Assembly (NCBI GenBank): GCA_001768675.1
Contig: MELN01000070.1
Span: 38,145-48,030 of the forward strand
Direction: 5' to 3'
Source: Actinobacteria bacterium RBG_16_64_13
GTDB taxonomy: Bacteria > Actinomycetota > Thermoleophilia > RBG-16-64-13
DNA: 9,886 nt
Part shown: positions 1 through 5,213 of the stretch, in pieces
Numbering within the stretch: the first letter of the stretch is position 1
Layout of the letters: each line of letters begins with the position of its first letter
Position numbers and translations under genes: made by a program
The notes under the pieces: model-generated
Database searches by the model: none
Seen by the model: the letters and a program-made list of their open reading frames with translations, nothing else
What the model was told of the DNA's origin: nothing

Positions 1-51
1 CGTCGTGGTGGTCGGCGGGATCGTCGTGGTGGTCGGCGGGATCGTCGTGGT
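1..51. repeat. 21-bp in-frame tandem repeat (about 2.4 copies, continues off window)
   Basis: The 21-base unit cgtcgtggtggtcggcgggat occurs at 1-21 and again at 22-42, and a third partial copy covers 43-51. It is read on the minus strand as the heptapeptide TTTTIPP in the tail of the tetraheme protein. The unit is a multiple of three, so copy-number change would lengthen or shorten the linker without a frameshift. Total copy number cannot be seen because the array reaches the window edge. Confidence 0.9.
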
Positions 52-375
52 CACCGCAGCGTGGCATGGGGTGCATGACGCGCCGTGCGTTGCGGCCACT
101 GCGATGGCGCCTGAATGGCAGGTCGCGCACTTGCCGATGTCGGCGGTGCCCTTCGCGGTTCCGCCCGTGTGGCAGCCCGAACAACTCGAGTTGGGATAGC
201 CGTGCGCCGCGATGCTGTGCGGGAACTGCGCCGTGCCAGAAGCGTGGCACGTCTGGCACCCCGCGTTGAAACCACCTTGGAAAGCAGCGACCTGATTGCC
301 GTCGACAGCGACGGCGACCGCTACCGCCACCGCTGCGATGACAAGCGCAACGATGAGAACATGCTTCTTCGTCAT
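1..375 (-). CDS. Secreted tetraheme c-type cytochrome-like protein (partial, 3' end off window)
   Basis: The reading frame opens with ATG at 375 and is still open at base 1, so 125 N-terminal residues are visible and the C-terminus is missing. Residues 1-25 form a signal peptide: MTKK followed by a long Val/Ala/Leu/Ile stretch. Four haem-binding CxxCH motifs follow at C40-H44 (CQTCH), C65-H69 (CSGCH), C83-H87 (CATCH) and C101-H105 (CTPCH). Additional histidines near residues 51-57 and 97 could act as distal ligands. From residue 108 the protein becomes a Thr/Pro/Ile repeat (unit TTTTIPP), probably a flexible linker to a downstream domain or cell-surface anchor outside the window. A purine-rich GAGAGGTGG lies just before the ATG. 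Haem attachment implies export across the membrane and a role in extracytoplasmic electron transfer. The exact partner is unknown. The start, signal peptide and haem motifs are clear; only the family name is uncertain. Confidence 0.85.
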   Translation of the reverse strand, partial: MTKKHVLIVALVIAAVAVAVAVAVDGNQVAAFQGGFNAGCQTCHASGTAQFPHSIAAHGYPNSSCSGCHTGGTAKGTADIGKCATCHSGAIAVAATHGASCTPCHAAVTTTIPPTTTTIPPTTTT

Positions 376-416
376 AGCCACCTCTCTCCCTATCCGTTTG
401 TTTCACTCGGGACCAT

Positions 417-445
417 CATATACCCAGACATGGTGGCCGTTCCAA
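417..445 (-). promoter_or_regulatory. Candidate promoter for the tetraheme gene
   Basis: On the minus strand, TTGGAA (445-440) is separated by exactly 17 bases from TATATG (422-417), about 40 bases before the ATG at 375. Each hexamer matches the sigma-70 consensus at four of six positions. The stretch is AT-richer than its surroundings. It is plausible from spacing and position, but no transcription start is proven. Confidence 0.4.
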
Positions 446-502
446 CCGTTCATGACGGGTATGAGCATGATGCCGTGTCCCGCACTGCATCGCGTACGGC
501 CA

Positions 503-518
503 GGCCGCGGGCGCGGCC
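503..518. other. GC-only inverted repeat in the spacer behind the UPF0261-like remnant
   Basis: Arms ggccgcg (503-509) and cgcggcc (512-518) are perfect inverted repeats separated by two bases. The repeat lies downstream of the remnant's stop codon on the minus strand and upstream of the tetraheme gene's candidate promoter. It could act as a transcription stop hairpin, but it lacks a T-tract, and such GC palindromes arise easily in GC-rich DNA. The rest of 376-566 shows nothing else beyond the candidate promoter. Confidence 0.25.
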
Positions 519-566
519 GCGGCGCTCGCAGTCAGGGCAGGGATTCCACCGCGCGCACCGGCGTCC

Positions 567-824
567 CTAGAGAGTCGTCGATGTGGGGGTCTGGTTCTGA
601 AACGCTATCGCTTGCTCGATGATCGCCTCGGCGAATCGCTCGTCGTTGATGTGATAGGGAAGAACCACCACGGGTACACCCTCGGGCATCACCTTCTTCA
701 AGTGCTCGGCAAAGTGTCGATCGGTCTGGGCGCGGTGGGGGTAGTGTTCGTCGGGCTACTGCTGCGCGACTTGGTAACGGGTCGTCGACGTGCGTGAGGC
801 GAGGCCGGGCCCTTTCCGGAACAC
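567..824 (-). pseudogene. Remnant of a UPF0261 / Tm-1-like protein C-terminus, interrupted by TAG
   Basis: In one minus-strand frame, a GTG codon at 824-822 directly abuts the stop of the hydrolase gene upstream. It runs 22 codons to a TAG (758-756), then 62 more sense codons to a TAG at 569-567. The second part reads with normal protein character: DRHFAEHLKKVMPEG, then VPVVVLPYHIND, then ERFAEAIIEQAI. This resembles the extreme C-terminus of UPF0261 proteins, where a basic/acidic helix is followed by a beta strand ending in H-I-N-D-P-x-F-A and a final helix. That assignment is from memory of the family. Such proteins are usually around 400 residues, so at most a fifth is left. There is no Shine-Dalgarno sequence before the GTG and no good start after the internal TAG. 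I read it as a decayed gene tail. A short expressed protein is the less likely alternative. Confidence 0.45.
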
Positions 825-1559
825 CTAGACGCGCAGGCCCGGGTGCGCGACGAGAATCGGGCCGTCAAAGACCTCGCGAGCTTGGACGAGCGACACCGCG
901 GGATCGACCCCAGGCTCGATGTGGGTAAGGACGAGGCATCCGACGCCCGCCTCGGACGCGTAGCGGGCCGCTTGGCGAGCGGTGAGGTGGAAGTCCTTCT
1001 CGCCGCCGTCCACGTGCGTTGCCTCCGTGAGGAAGATGTCGGCTCCGGCCGCAAGGTCGTGCACGACGCCAGAAGGGCCGGAGTCACCGGTGTAGGCCAG
1101 CACGCTTCCGTCCGCCGACACCCTGAATCCCAGCGAGGCGTTCGCATGGGCCATGTTGAAGGTCTGGATGGAGAAAGGTCCGACCGCATGCTCATCGCCC
1201 CCCGACAGCGTTCGCATGTCGAAGGCGCTCGACCACGCCTCCTCGGTTCCCGGCATCAGCGCGTCGGATACGCGGTCAAAGAACCCGCGGGGAACGAGAA
1301 CTTGAAGACCAGGTGCGCCAAGCCCGCCGCAGTACCGCGCGATCGACAGAGGGAATAGATCCGCGTAGTGGTCGTGATGCGCGTGAGAAACGCACACCGC
1401 GCCGATATCGGCGATCCCGATGTGCTCCTGTAGCCGCCCGAGAGCGCCTCCCCCCAGATCAAGGACCAGGTGGAAGCCGTCTGAGGTCAACAGGTAGGAA
1501 CTGCCCGTCCCACCCGGCCCCGGCCATGATCCGTCACATCCCAAGACTGTCAGCTCCAC
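825..1559 (-). CDS. Metallo-beta-lactamase-fold hydrolase
   Basis: This 244-residue cytoplasmic protein carries the metal-binding set of the MBL superfamily. It has the signature H59-x-H61-x-D63-H64 (HAHHDH), a further His at 138 (MAH), the bridging Asp at 159 in YTGDSG, and His 213 in LTHIEPG. The N-terminal MELTVLGCDGSWPGPGG, with a GxG-type first strand and no lactamase features, places it nearest the RNase Z/ZiPD-like or actinobacterial 'MBL fold metallo-hydrolase' group rather than true beta-lactamases. Length is normal and there is no signal peptide. It probably binds two zinc or iron ions and hydrolyses an ester or phosphodiester, but its substrate cannot be read from sequence. The start is GTG at 1559-1557, chosen because AAAGGAA precedes it at normal spacing and the first beta strand begins at once. 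The gene stands alone or leads the decayed UPF0261-like remnant downstream. Confidence 0.85.
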   Translation of the reverse strand: MELTVLGCDGSWPGPGGTGSSYLLTSDGFHLVLDLGGGALGRLQEHIGIADIGAVCVSHAHHDHYADLFPLSIARYCGGLGAPGLQVLVPRGFFDRVSDALMPGTEEAWSSAFDMRTLSGGDEHAVGPFSIQTFNMAHANASLGFRVSADGSVLAYTGDSGPSGVVHDLAAGADIFLTEATHVDGGEKDFHLTARQAARYASEAGVGCLVLTHIEPGVDPAVSLVQAREVFDGPILVAHPGLRV

Positions 1560-1610
1560 CGAGTTCCTTTCACGCGTTAGGCGCAGGCTGTCCTCGGCGC
1601 CCCACCGGTT

Positions 1611-1632
1611 GATGATGTACTAGCCTATCATC
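1611..1632. promoter_or_regulatory. 22-bp dyad, possible operator between divergent transcription units
   Basis: Arms gatgat (1611-1616) and atcatc (1627-1632) are perfect inverted repeats around a ten-base centre whose middle four bases (ctag) are also symmetric, giving 16 of 22 paired positions. It sits about 52 bases upstream of the GTG of the hydrolase gene and about 220 bases upstream of the enolase-family gene. This is where a dimeric regulator could control the leftward promoter. No second copy was found elsewhere in the window. Which regulator binds, if any, is unknown. Confidence 0.35.
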
Positions 1633-1758
1633 CGCCGGAAGAACTGGTAGGAGCAAGCGGACGGGAGGACAGCGCCTATTGTGCCTCCCCTCGCGACGTC
1701 GGTCCATGCAGACGTTGGCGCCGACAGAACAGCCCCTCCTGGCAGAGACACCCTCGGT

Positions 1759-1788
1759 TTGACTCGGCCCTGTTCCAGGTGCTAAATA
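1759..1788 (+). promoter_or_regulatory. Candidate promoter of the mutase gene cluster
   Basis: TTGACT (1759-1764, five of six matches to the -35 consensus) is followed after 18 bases by TAAATA (1783-1788) in an unusually AT-rich patch (1781-1808). This lies about 60 bases before the first gene of the cluster. The -10 match is weak, so the exact element is uncertain, but the patch stands out from the GC-rich surroundings. I looked for a cobalamin riboswitch between here and the start codon and saw no B12-box-like sequence. The remainder of the 1560-1849 spacer shows only the 22-bp dyad. Confidence 0.4.
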
Positions 1789-1849
1789 AAGCCAAACTAA
1801 ATAGTAGGGCCTCAGCGCCGTAAGGCAAACCAGTTCCAGGGGTGTTCAG

Positions 1850-3022
1850 ATGAGAATCACCAAAGTAGAGTGCATCCCCGTATCCATCCCCTTCGTCAAA
1901 CCCATCGTCATGTCCGGCGGGCCCGCCACGCAGTCGGATGCAGTGGTGATCAAGATACATACGGACGAGGGTATCACCGGCATCGGGGAAACCGGCGATA
2001 CCTCCCTCTGGTACATGGGTGAGAGCCAGGACTCCATCATGCACAACCTCACGAAAGTCTTCGCGCCGCAGATAATTATCGGGGAAGACCCGTTCAACAT
2101 CGAGACCATCGTGGCGAAGATGGACAAAGCCACCCGCGCCAACAGCCAGTCCAAGGCAGTGGTGGACTACGCCCTCCACGACCTCATGGGCAAGGCCCTT
2201 GGCGTACCGGTCTATAAGCTCCTCGGCGGCCTTTCCAATCCGAAGATCGCGCTGGCGTTCGTGATGTCCTCCGGCACGGCGGAAGCCGTGGGGGCGGAGG
2301 GCAAAGCGCTGGTAGAGGCGGGCTTCCAGGGCCTGAAACTCAAGGTGGGGGCGCAGGCCCCGGACGAAGACATCGAGATGATAGGGGCCTTGCGGGAGGC
2401 GGTGGGCAGCAAAGTCAAAGTGATGATCGACGCCAACGGCGGCTGGATGTACCACCAGGCACTGTACGTCTTGCAGAGAGTAGCCAAGTACGATGTGTTC
2501 CTGGCGGAACAGCCGGTGCCGTGGTGGGATATAGACGGCCTGGCGAGGCTGCGCCGCAAGGTGGATGTGCCCATCTTCGCCGATGAGTCCGCGGCCGAGC
2601 TCGGCCACTTACTACAGATAATCGAAAAGGACGCCGCGGACGGCTTCTTCCTCAAAGTGCCCAAGGCCGGCGGCATTCTGAAATCGAGGCGGTGGGTATC
2701 GGTGGTGCAGGCCGCCAACCTGCCGGTGATGTGCGGGTGCATGATCAACACCGGTTTGGGCAGCGCGGCGGAAGCGGCTTTCCTGGGCGCCACGGCCTGG
2801 ATGGGCAGGATCGAGCAGGAAGCCGTTGGCCCGCTGAACCTCTACAACATCTACGACACGGTAAGCGCGCCCATCGAGAACGATCTGGCTAAGAAACCAC
2901 CGCGCTACGAAAAGGGGTTCCTGTACCCGCCGGACGGGGTGGGGCTGGGCGTAGAGCTGGACGAGGCATCCGTCGAGAAGTTGGCCACGCCCGGCAAGAA
3001 GCCGGTAGTGATCGGCAAATAG
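1850..3022 (+). CDS. Enolase-superfamily enzyme, muconate lactonizing (MLE) type
   Basis: The 390-residue protein has the mandelate racemase/muconate lactonizing N-terminal capping domain (about 1-130), then the (beta/alpha)7-beta barrel. Enzymes of this family abstract a proton next to a carboxylate, stabilising an enolate on Mg2+. The MLE-subgroup pattern is visible: the K163-x-K165 pair (LKLKVG), metal ligands D194 (IDANGG), E220 (AEQPV) and D245 (FADES), and the opposing base K269 (FLKVPKAGG). On the eighth-strand side the sequence CGCMINTGLGSAA has Asn300 where family members often carry Glu. Known subgroup activities include cycloisomerisation, racemisation or epimerisation, and dehydration; hydroxyproline-type and N-acyl amino acid enzymes have similar N-termini. 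The substrate is not determined. The ATG at 1850 is preceded by AGGGG. It is the first gene of the cluster and ends 79 bases before the mutase large subunit. It occupies the slot that methylaspartate ammonia-lyase, another enolase-superfamily enzyme, has in glutamate fermentation clusters. Confidence 0.88.
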   Translation: MRITKVECIPVSIPFVKPIVMSGGPATQSDAVVIKIHTDEGITGIGETGDTSLWYMGESQDSIMHNLTKVFAPQIIIGEDPFNIETIVAKMDKATRANSQSKAVVDYALHDLMGKALGVPVYKLLGGLSNPKIALAFVMSSGTAEAVGAEGKALVEAGFQGLKLKVGAQAPDEDIEMIGALREAVGSKVKVMIDANGGWMYHQALYVLQRVAKYDVFLAEQPVPWWDIDGLARLRRKVDVPIFADESAAELGHLLQIIEKDAADGFFLKVPKAGGILKSRRWVSVVQAANLPVMCGCMINTGLGSAAEAAFLGATAWMGRIEQEAVGPLNLYNIYDTVSAPIENDLAKKPPRYEKGFLYPPDGVGLGVELDEASVEKLATPGKKPVVIGK

Positions 3023-3101
3023 CCGGGGCTTATGGCACTTGAAACAGCTAGTTCTCGTGTGAGCATCGGTGCGTGTCACCGCAACCGCAGATGAGGGGCA
3101 C

Positions 3102-4556
3102 ATGGACACACGGATCCGGAATGCAAGGCTGTCCGACGACCAGTTCTTCAAGATCCGCAAGGAAGAGGTGCTTCCCCAGTGGGAGACGGGGAAGCAGATC
3201 GAAGACCTGGATGAGTGCATCACTGTGGCCAAGGAGCTGTCTCAAGGCAAGAGCTATGCGCTCAAACTCATAGAGGCCCGGGAGAAGGGTGTCCAGCTGC
3301 TGATGCCTCAGTTCGGGCGCGCCCTGACCGAGTACACGATCGAGGGCCTCCAGTACGTCGAGACTGAAAGCGGTCTGGCGCCGGATGGGGCGTGGATCAT
3401 CTTCTCCGATTCCTACACGCGCAAGCTCGATTTCGAAAGGGCGGCCGCGGGCATCGAGCGGAGCAAACAGGAAGGCCTGTCGATGCTCAACGGCTGGCCC
3501 ATAGTCAATTTTGGCGTGGAGGAAGCGAGGAGGATCCGTCGGGCCTCGCAGGTGCCTCTCACGCTCAACTCCACCGATGAGGATGGGCGGCTGGCTTCAG
3601 AGATCGCGCTGGCTGCCGGATGGAACGGGGCGAACACCCGCTCCCTGCAGGAGTGTGTCGCTCACTGCAAGGACATCTCTCTGCAGGACGAGATCAGGAT
3701 CAACCAGTATGAGAGCCGGCTGGCGGCGATCTACACGGAGCGCGGCGTCCCTATCTGCACCCACAATGCCTGCAACCTGACGGGGTACGACAGCGCCGGC
3801 TATCGCGCTTTCGTGGTCGTCTCCCAGTCTCTGCTCGGGGCCGAACAGGGGATCAAGTATCAGTTCTTGGAGCACGGCCTGAACATGAACATGATCCAAG
3901 ACATCGCCATGGTCCGGGTGACCGAGCGGCTGTGCCGGGAGTACTGCTTGCGGTTCGGCTACGTGGACGTGGACTTCTTCACCGGTGGCTATCCCTTCCT
4001 CGGAGCGTGGCCGCCTCGGGCGGAGGAGGCCAATGCGATGATCGCCTGGAACGCCATCATTCCCATCATGGGCGGCTTCAGAACGGTCATCCTGAAGAGT
4101 GACGACGAAGCCTTCGCCACCCCCACGAAGGAGGGCATGGCCAGGTCGGTCAGGCTGGCGCGACACCTGCTCACGATCATGGGGAGCCAGAGGATACCGG
4201 AGTCCGAGGAGCTGAGGACTGAAGAGGCCATGATCGAACTCGAGGTACGTGCCATCATGGAGAAGTGCCTGGAGGCGGGTGATGGCGATATGGCCATCGG
4301 GTTGTGCAGGGGCGTCGAGGCCGGCTGGGTCGACACCATGCTGACGCCATGGAAGTACAACAAGGGGCACGTCATGGTCATGCGTGACGCACAGGGCGCG
4401 GTCCGCTACTGGAATCCGGGCGACGTCCCGTTGCCGGACGAAGTCAAGGCGTATCACCGGGACAAGCTGGCAGAGAGGGAGAAGAAGGAAGGACGCAAGC
4501 TAGACTTCCAGATGCTCGTGGGCGATCTGCAGTTCGCCTCGATATTGCCCAAGTGA
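3102..4556 (+). CDS. Glutamate mutase epsilon-like subunit with altered substrate pocket
   Basis: This is a 484-residue homologue of GlmE/MutE, the catalytic TIM-barrel subunit of adenosylcobalamin-dependent glutamate mutase; the clostridial protein has 483. Shared landmarks run the whole length: EEVLPQWETGK, DSYTR, LLNG-type SMLNGWP, GAEQG, NMIQDIA, PTKEG, KYNKG and a C-terminal RKLDFQM. I aligned it with Clostridium cochlearium GlmE from memory. K332 and E336 match K326 and E330, which contact the adenosine of the cofactor, and R107 matches R100. In contrast Q70 replaces R66, N156 replaces R149, N178 replaces E171, E184 replaces Y177 and H188 replaces Y181. All five normally bind the substrate. 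The fold and radical chemistry should be intact, with a different substrate. I chose the ATG at 3102, preceded by GAGGGG, because it aligns with the family N-terminus. An in-frame GTG at 3069 would add eleven unlikely residues. The B12-binding partner is encoded next. Confidence 0.9.
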   Translation: MDTRIRNARLSDDQFFKIRKEEVLPQWETGKQIEDLDECITVAKELSQGKSYALKLIEAREKGVQLLMPQFGRALTEYTIEGLQYVETESGLAPDGAWIIFSDSYTRKLDFERAAAGIERSKQEGLSMLNGWPIVNFGVEEARRIRRASQVPLTLNSTDEDGRLASEIALAAGWNGANTRSLQECVAHCKDISLQDEIRINQYESRLAAIYTERGVPICTHNACNLTGYDSAGYRAFVVVSQSLLGAEQGIKYQFLEHGLNMNMIQDIAMVRVTERLCREYCLRFGYVDVDFFTGGYPFLGAWPPRAEEANAMIAWNAIIPIMGGFRTVILKSDDEAFATPTKEGMARSVRLARHLLTIMGSQRIPESEELRTEEAMIELEVRAIMEKCLEAGDGDMAIGLCRGVEAGWVDTMLTPWKYNKGHVMVMRDAQGAVRYWNPGDVPLPDEVKAYHRDKLAEREKKEGRKLDFQMLVGDLQFASILPK

Positions 4557-4603
4557 CGCCGAGCGGCCTCCAGGCCGTCCCGTGCTGATTCGAGGGAGAC
4601 CAC

Positions 4604-5038
4604 GTGGGAAAGAGACAGGTCAACAAGAGCGTCGTCATCGGAACTATCGGTGCGGACGCCCACATGATCGGCGGCTGGGTCCTGGAGAAAGCGTTTCGGC
4701 AGGCCGGCTTCACCGTCGCCTTCCTGGGCGCCGTGGTACCGCAGCAGGAATTCATCAACGCTGCTATCGAGATCGACGCGGACGCGGTCCTCGTGTCGTC
4801 GATGTACGGGATGGGCATCCTGGACTGCGAAGGCCTTCGTGAGAAGTGCATCGAGGCCGGCCTGGAAGACATCATCCTCTACGCGGGCGGCACGGTGGCG
4901 GCTCCCATCGAAATCGAGAAGAACTGGCCGGAGGTCGAGCGGCGCTTCAAGGCGCTTGGCTTCGATCGCGTGTTCCCAAACACGTGCACCGCGGAAGAAG
5001 CGGTGATGGCTCTCAAGGCCGATCTCGGTCTCACCTGA
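4604..5038 (+). CDS. Glutamate mutase sigma-like subunit (B12-binding)
   Basis: This 144-residue protein has a Rossmann-like cobalamin-binding fold and is homologous to GlmS/MutS (about 137 residues). The motif D18-x-H20-x-x-G23 (GADAHMIGG) supplies the histidine that replaces dimethylbenzimidazole as lower cobalt ligand. The second motif is VSSMYG (S65-S66-M67), where the usual SxL leucine is methionine. The third is the glycine pair G95-G96 (YAGGTV) that lines the nucleotide tail. It should form the E2S2-type holoenzyme with the epsilon-like subunit encoded 47 bases upstream. The start is GTG at 4604, preceded by GAGGGAG. A small inverted repeat (cggcct/aggccg, 4564-4577) lies in the spacer before it. 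It is followed directly by the inserted MITE-like element instead of the reactivase gene. Recognition of the fold and role is secure; which substrate the holoenzyme uses is not. Confidence 0.92.
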   Translation: MGKRQVNKSVVIGTIGADAHMIGGWVLEKAFRQAGFTVAFLGAVVPQQEFINAAIEIDADAVLVSSMYGMGILDCEGLREKCIEAGLEDIILYAGGTVAAPIEIEKNWPEVERRFKALGFDRVFPNTCTAEEAVMALKADLGLT

Positions 5039-5045
5039 GACTAGG

Positions 5046-5204
5046 AGGCTGTTGAGCAATGAGACCACGGCCGTCAAGACACGCTGGCCAGCGCGATAGC
5101 ACGTCCTCGGTCGCGCGAATAGCGCTGCTATTCGCGCTTCCTGCGTTCTCCTCTCGCGCGCGGCGATCGTGCCCTGACTGCGCGGCGTCATTATTCAACA
5201 GCCT
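5046..5204. mobile_element. MITE-like element with imperfect terminal inverted repeats
   Basis: The left end AGGCTGTTGAGCAATGA (5046-5062) is the inverted complement of the right end TCATTATTCAACAGCCT (5188-5204) with only the two central bases mismatched, 15 of 17. The GGCTGTTGA start is typical of several transposase-based insertion sequence ends. The 159-bp interior has no coding capacity of its own and includes a perfect hairpin (5113-5137). No clear target-site duplication is visible next to the ends. It lies between the B12-binding subunit gene and the reactivase gene, and its right end stops nine bases before the latter's ATG. I infer a non-autonomous transposable element. A structured intergenic RNA is the alternative. 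Confidence 0.6.
5113..5137. repeat. Perfect 11-bp stem hairpin inside the MITE-like element
   Basis: Arms gcgcgaatagc (5113-5123) and gctattcgcgc (5127-5137) are perfectly complementary around a three-base loop. No T-run follows, so it is a poor intrinsic terminator candidate. It would be a stable structure in a read-through transcript and could affect expression of the downstream gene or mRNA processing. Confidence 0.7.
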
Positions 5205-5213
5205 GCTCCGACG

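Noticed and set aside
528..540. 13-bp sequence cgcagtcagggca also present, inverted, inside the MITE-like element
   Set aside because: One 13-bp match is expected by chance in about 10 kb of two-strand comparison, and the flanking bases diverge at once, so it is not evidence for a second element copy.
756..758. TAG codon read as pyrrolysine
   Set aside because: The frame before it has no recognised homology or Shine-Dalgarno site, no pyrrolysine genes are visible, and UPF0261 proteins are not known to use it. Gene decay is simpler.
612..797. Plus-strand small hydrophobic open frame (61 codons)
   Set aside because: It has a short Val/Leu-rich end resembling a membrane segment, but no ribosome binding site, and it lies opposite the UPF0261-like remnant, of which it is probably a mirror.
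1560..1849. Cobalamin riboswitch ahead of the B12-dependent cluster
   Set aside because: I searched this leader and the other spacers by eye for the B12-box and the conserved core and found neither.
1676..2608. Minus-strand open frame of 310 codons opposite the enolase-family gene
   Set aside because: It lacks recognisable motifs and overlaps a gene whose catalytic residues are all in place on the plus strand.
3069..3101. Upstream GTG start for the mutase large subunit
   Set aside because: It would add eleven residues absent from the family. The ATG at 3102 has GAGGGG before it and matches the usual N-terminus.
3597..4457. Minus-strand open frame of 286 codons opposite the mutase large subunit
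   Set aside because: It is an antisense shadow: low-complexity composition, no domain, and full overlap with a clear GlmE homologue.
4454..5191. Minus-strand open frame of 245 codons spanning the B12-binding subunit gene and most of the inserted element
   Set aside because: No domain is visible and it crosses a conserved gene on the other strand. It also does not encode a transposase for the inserted element.
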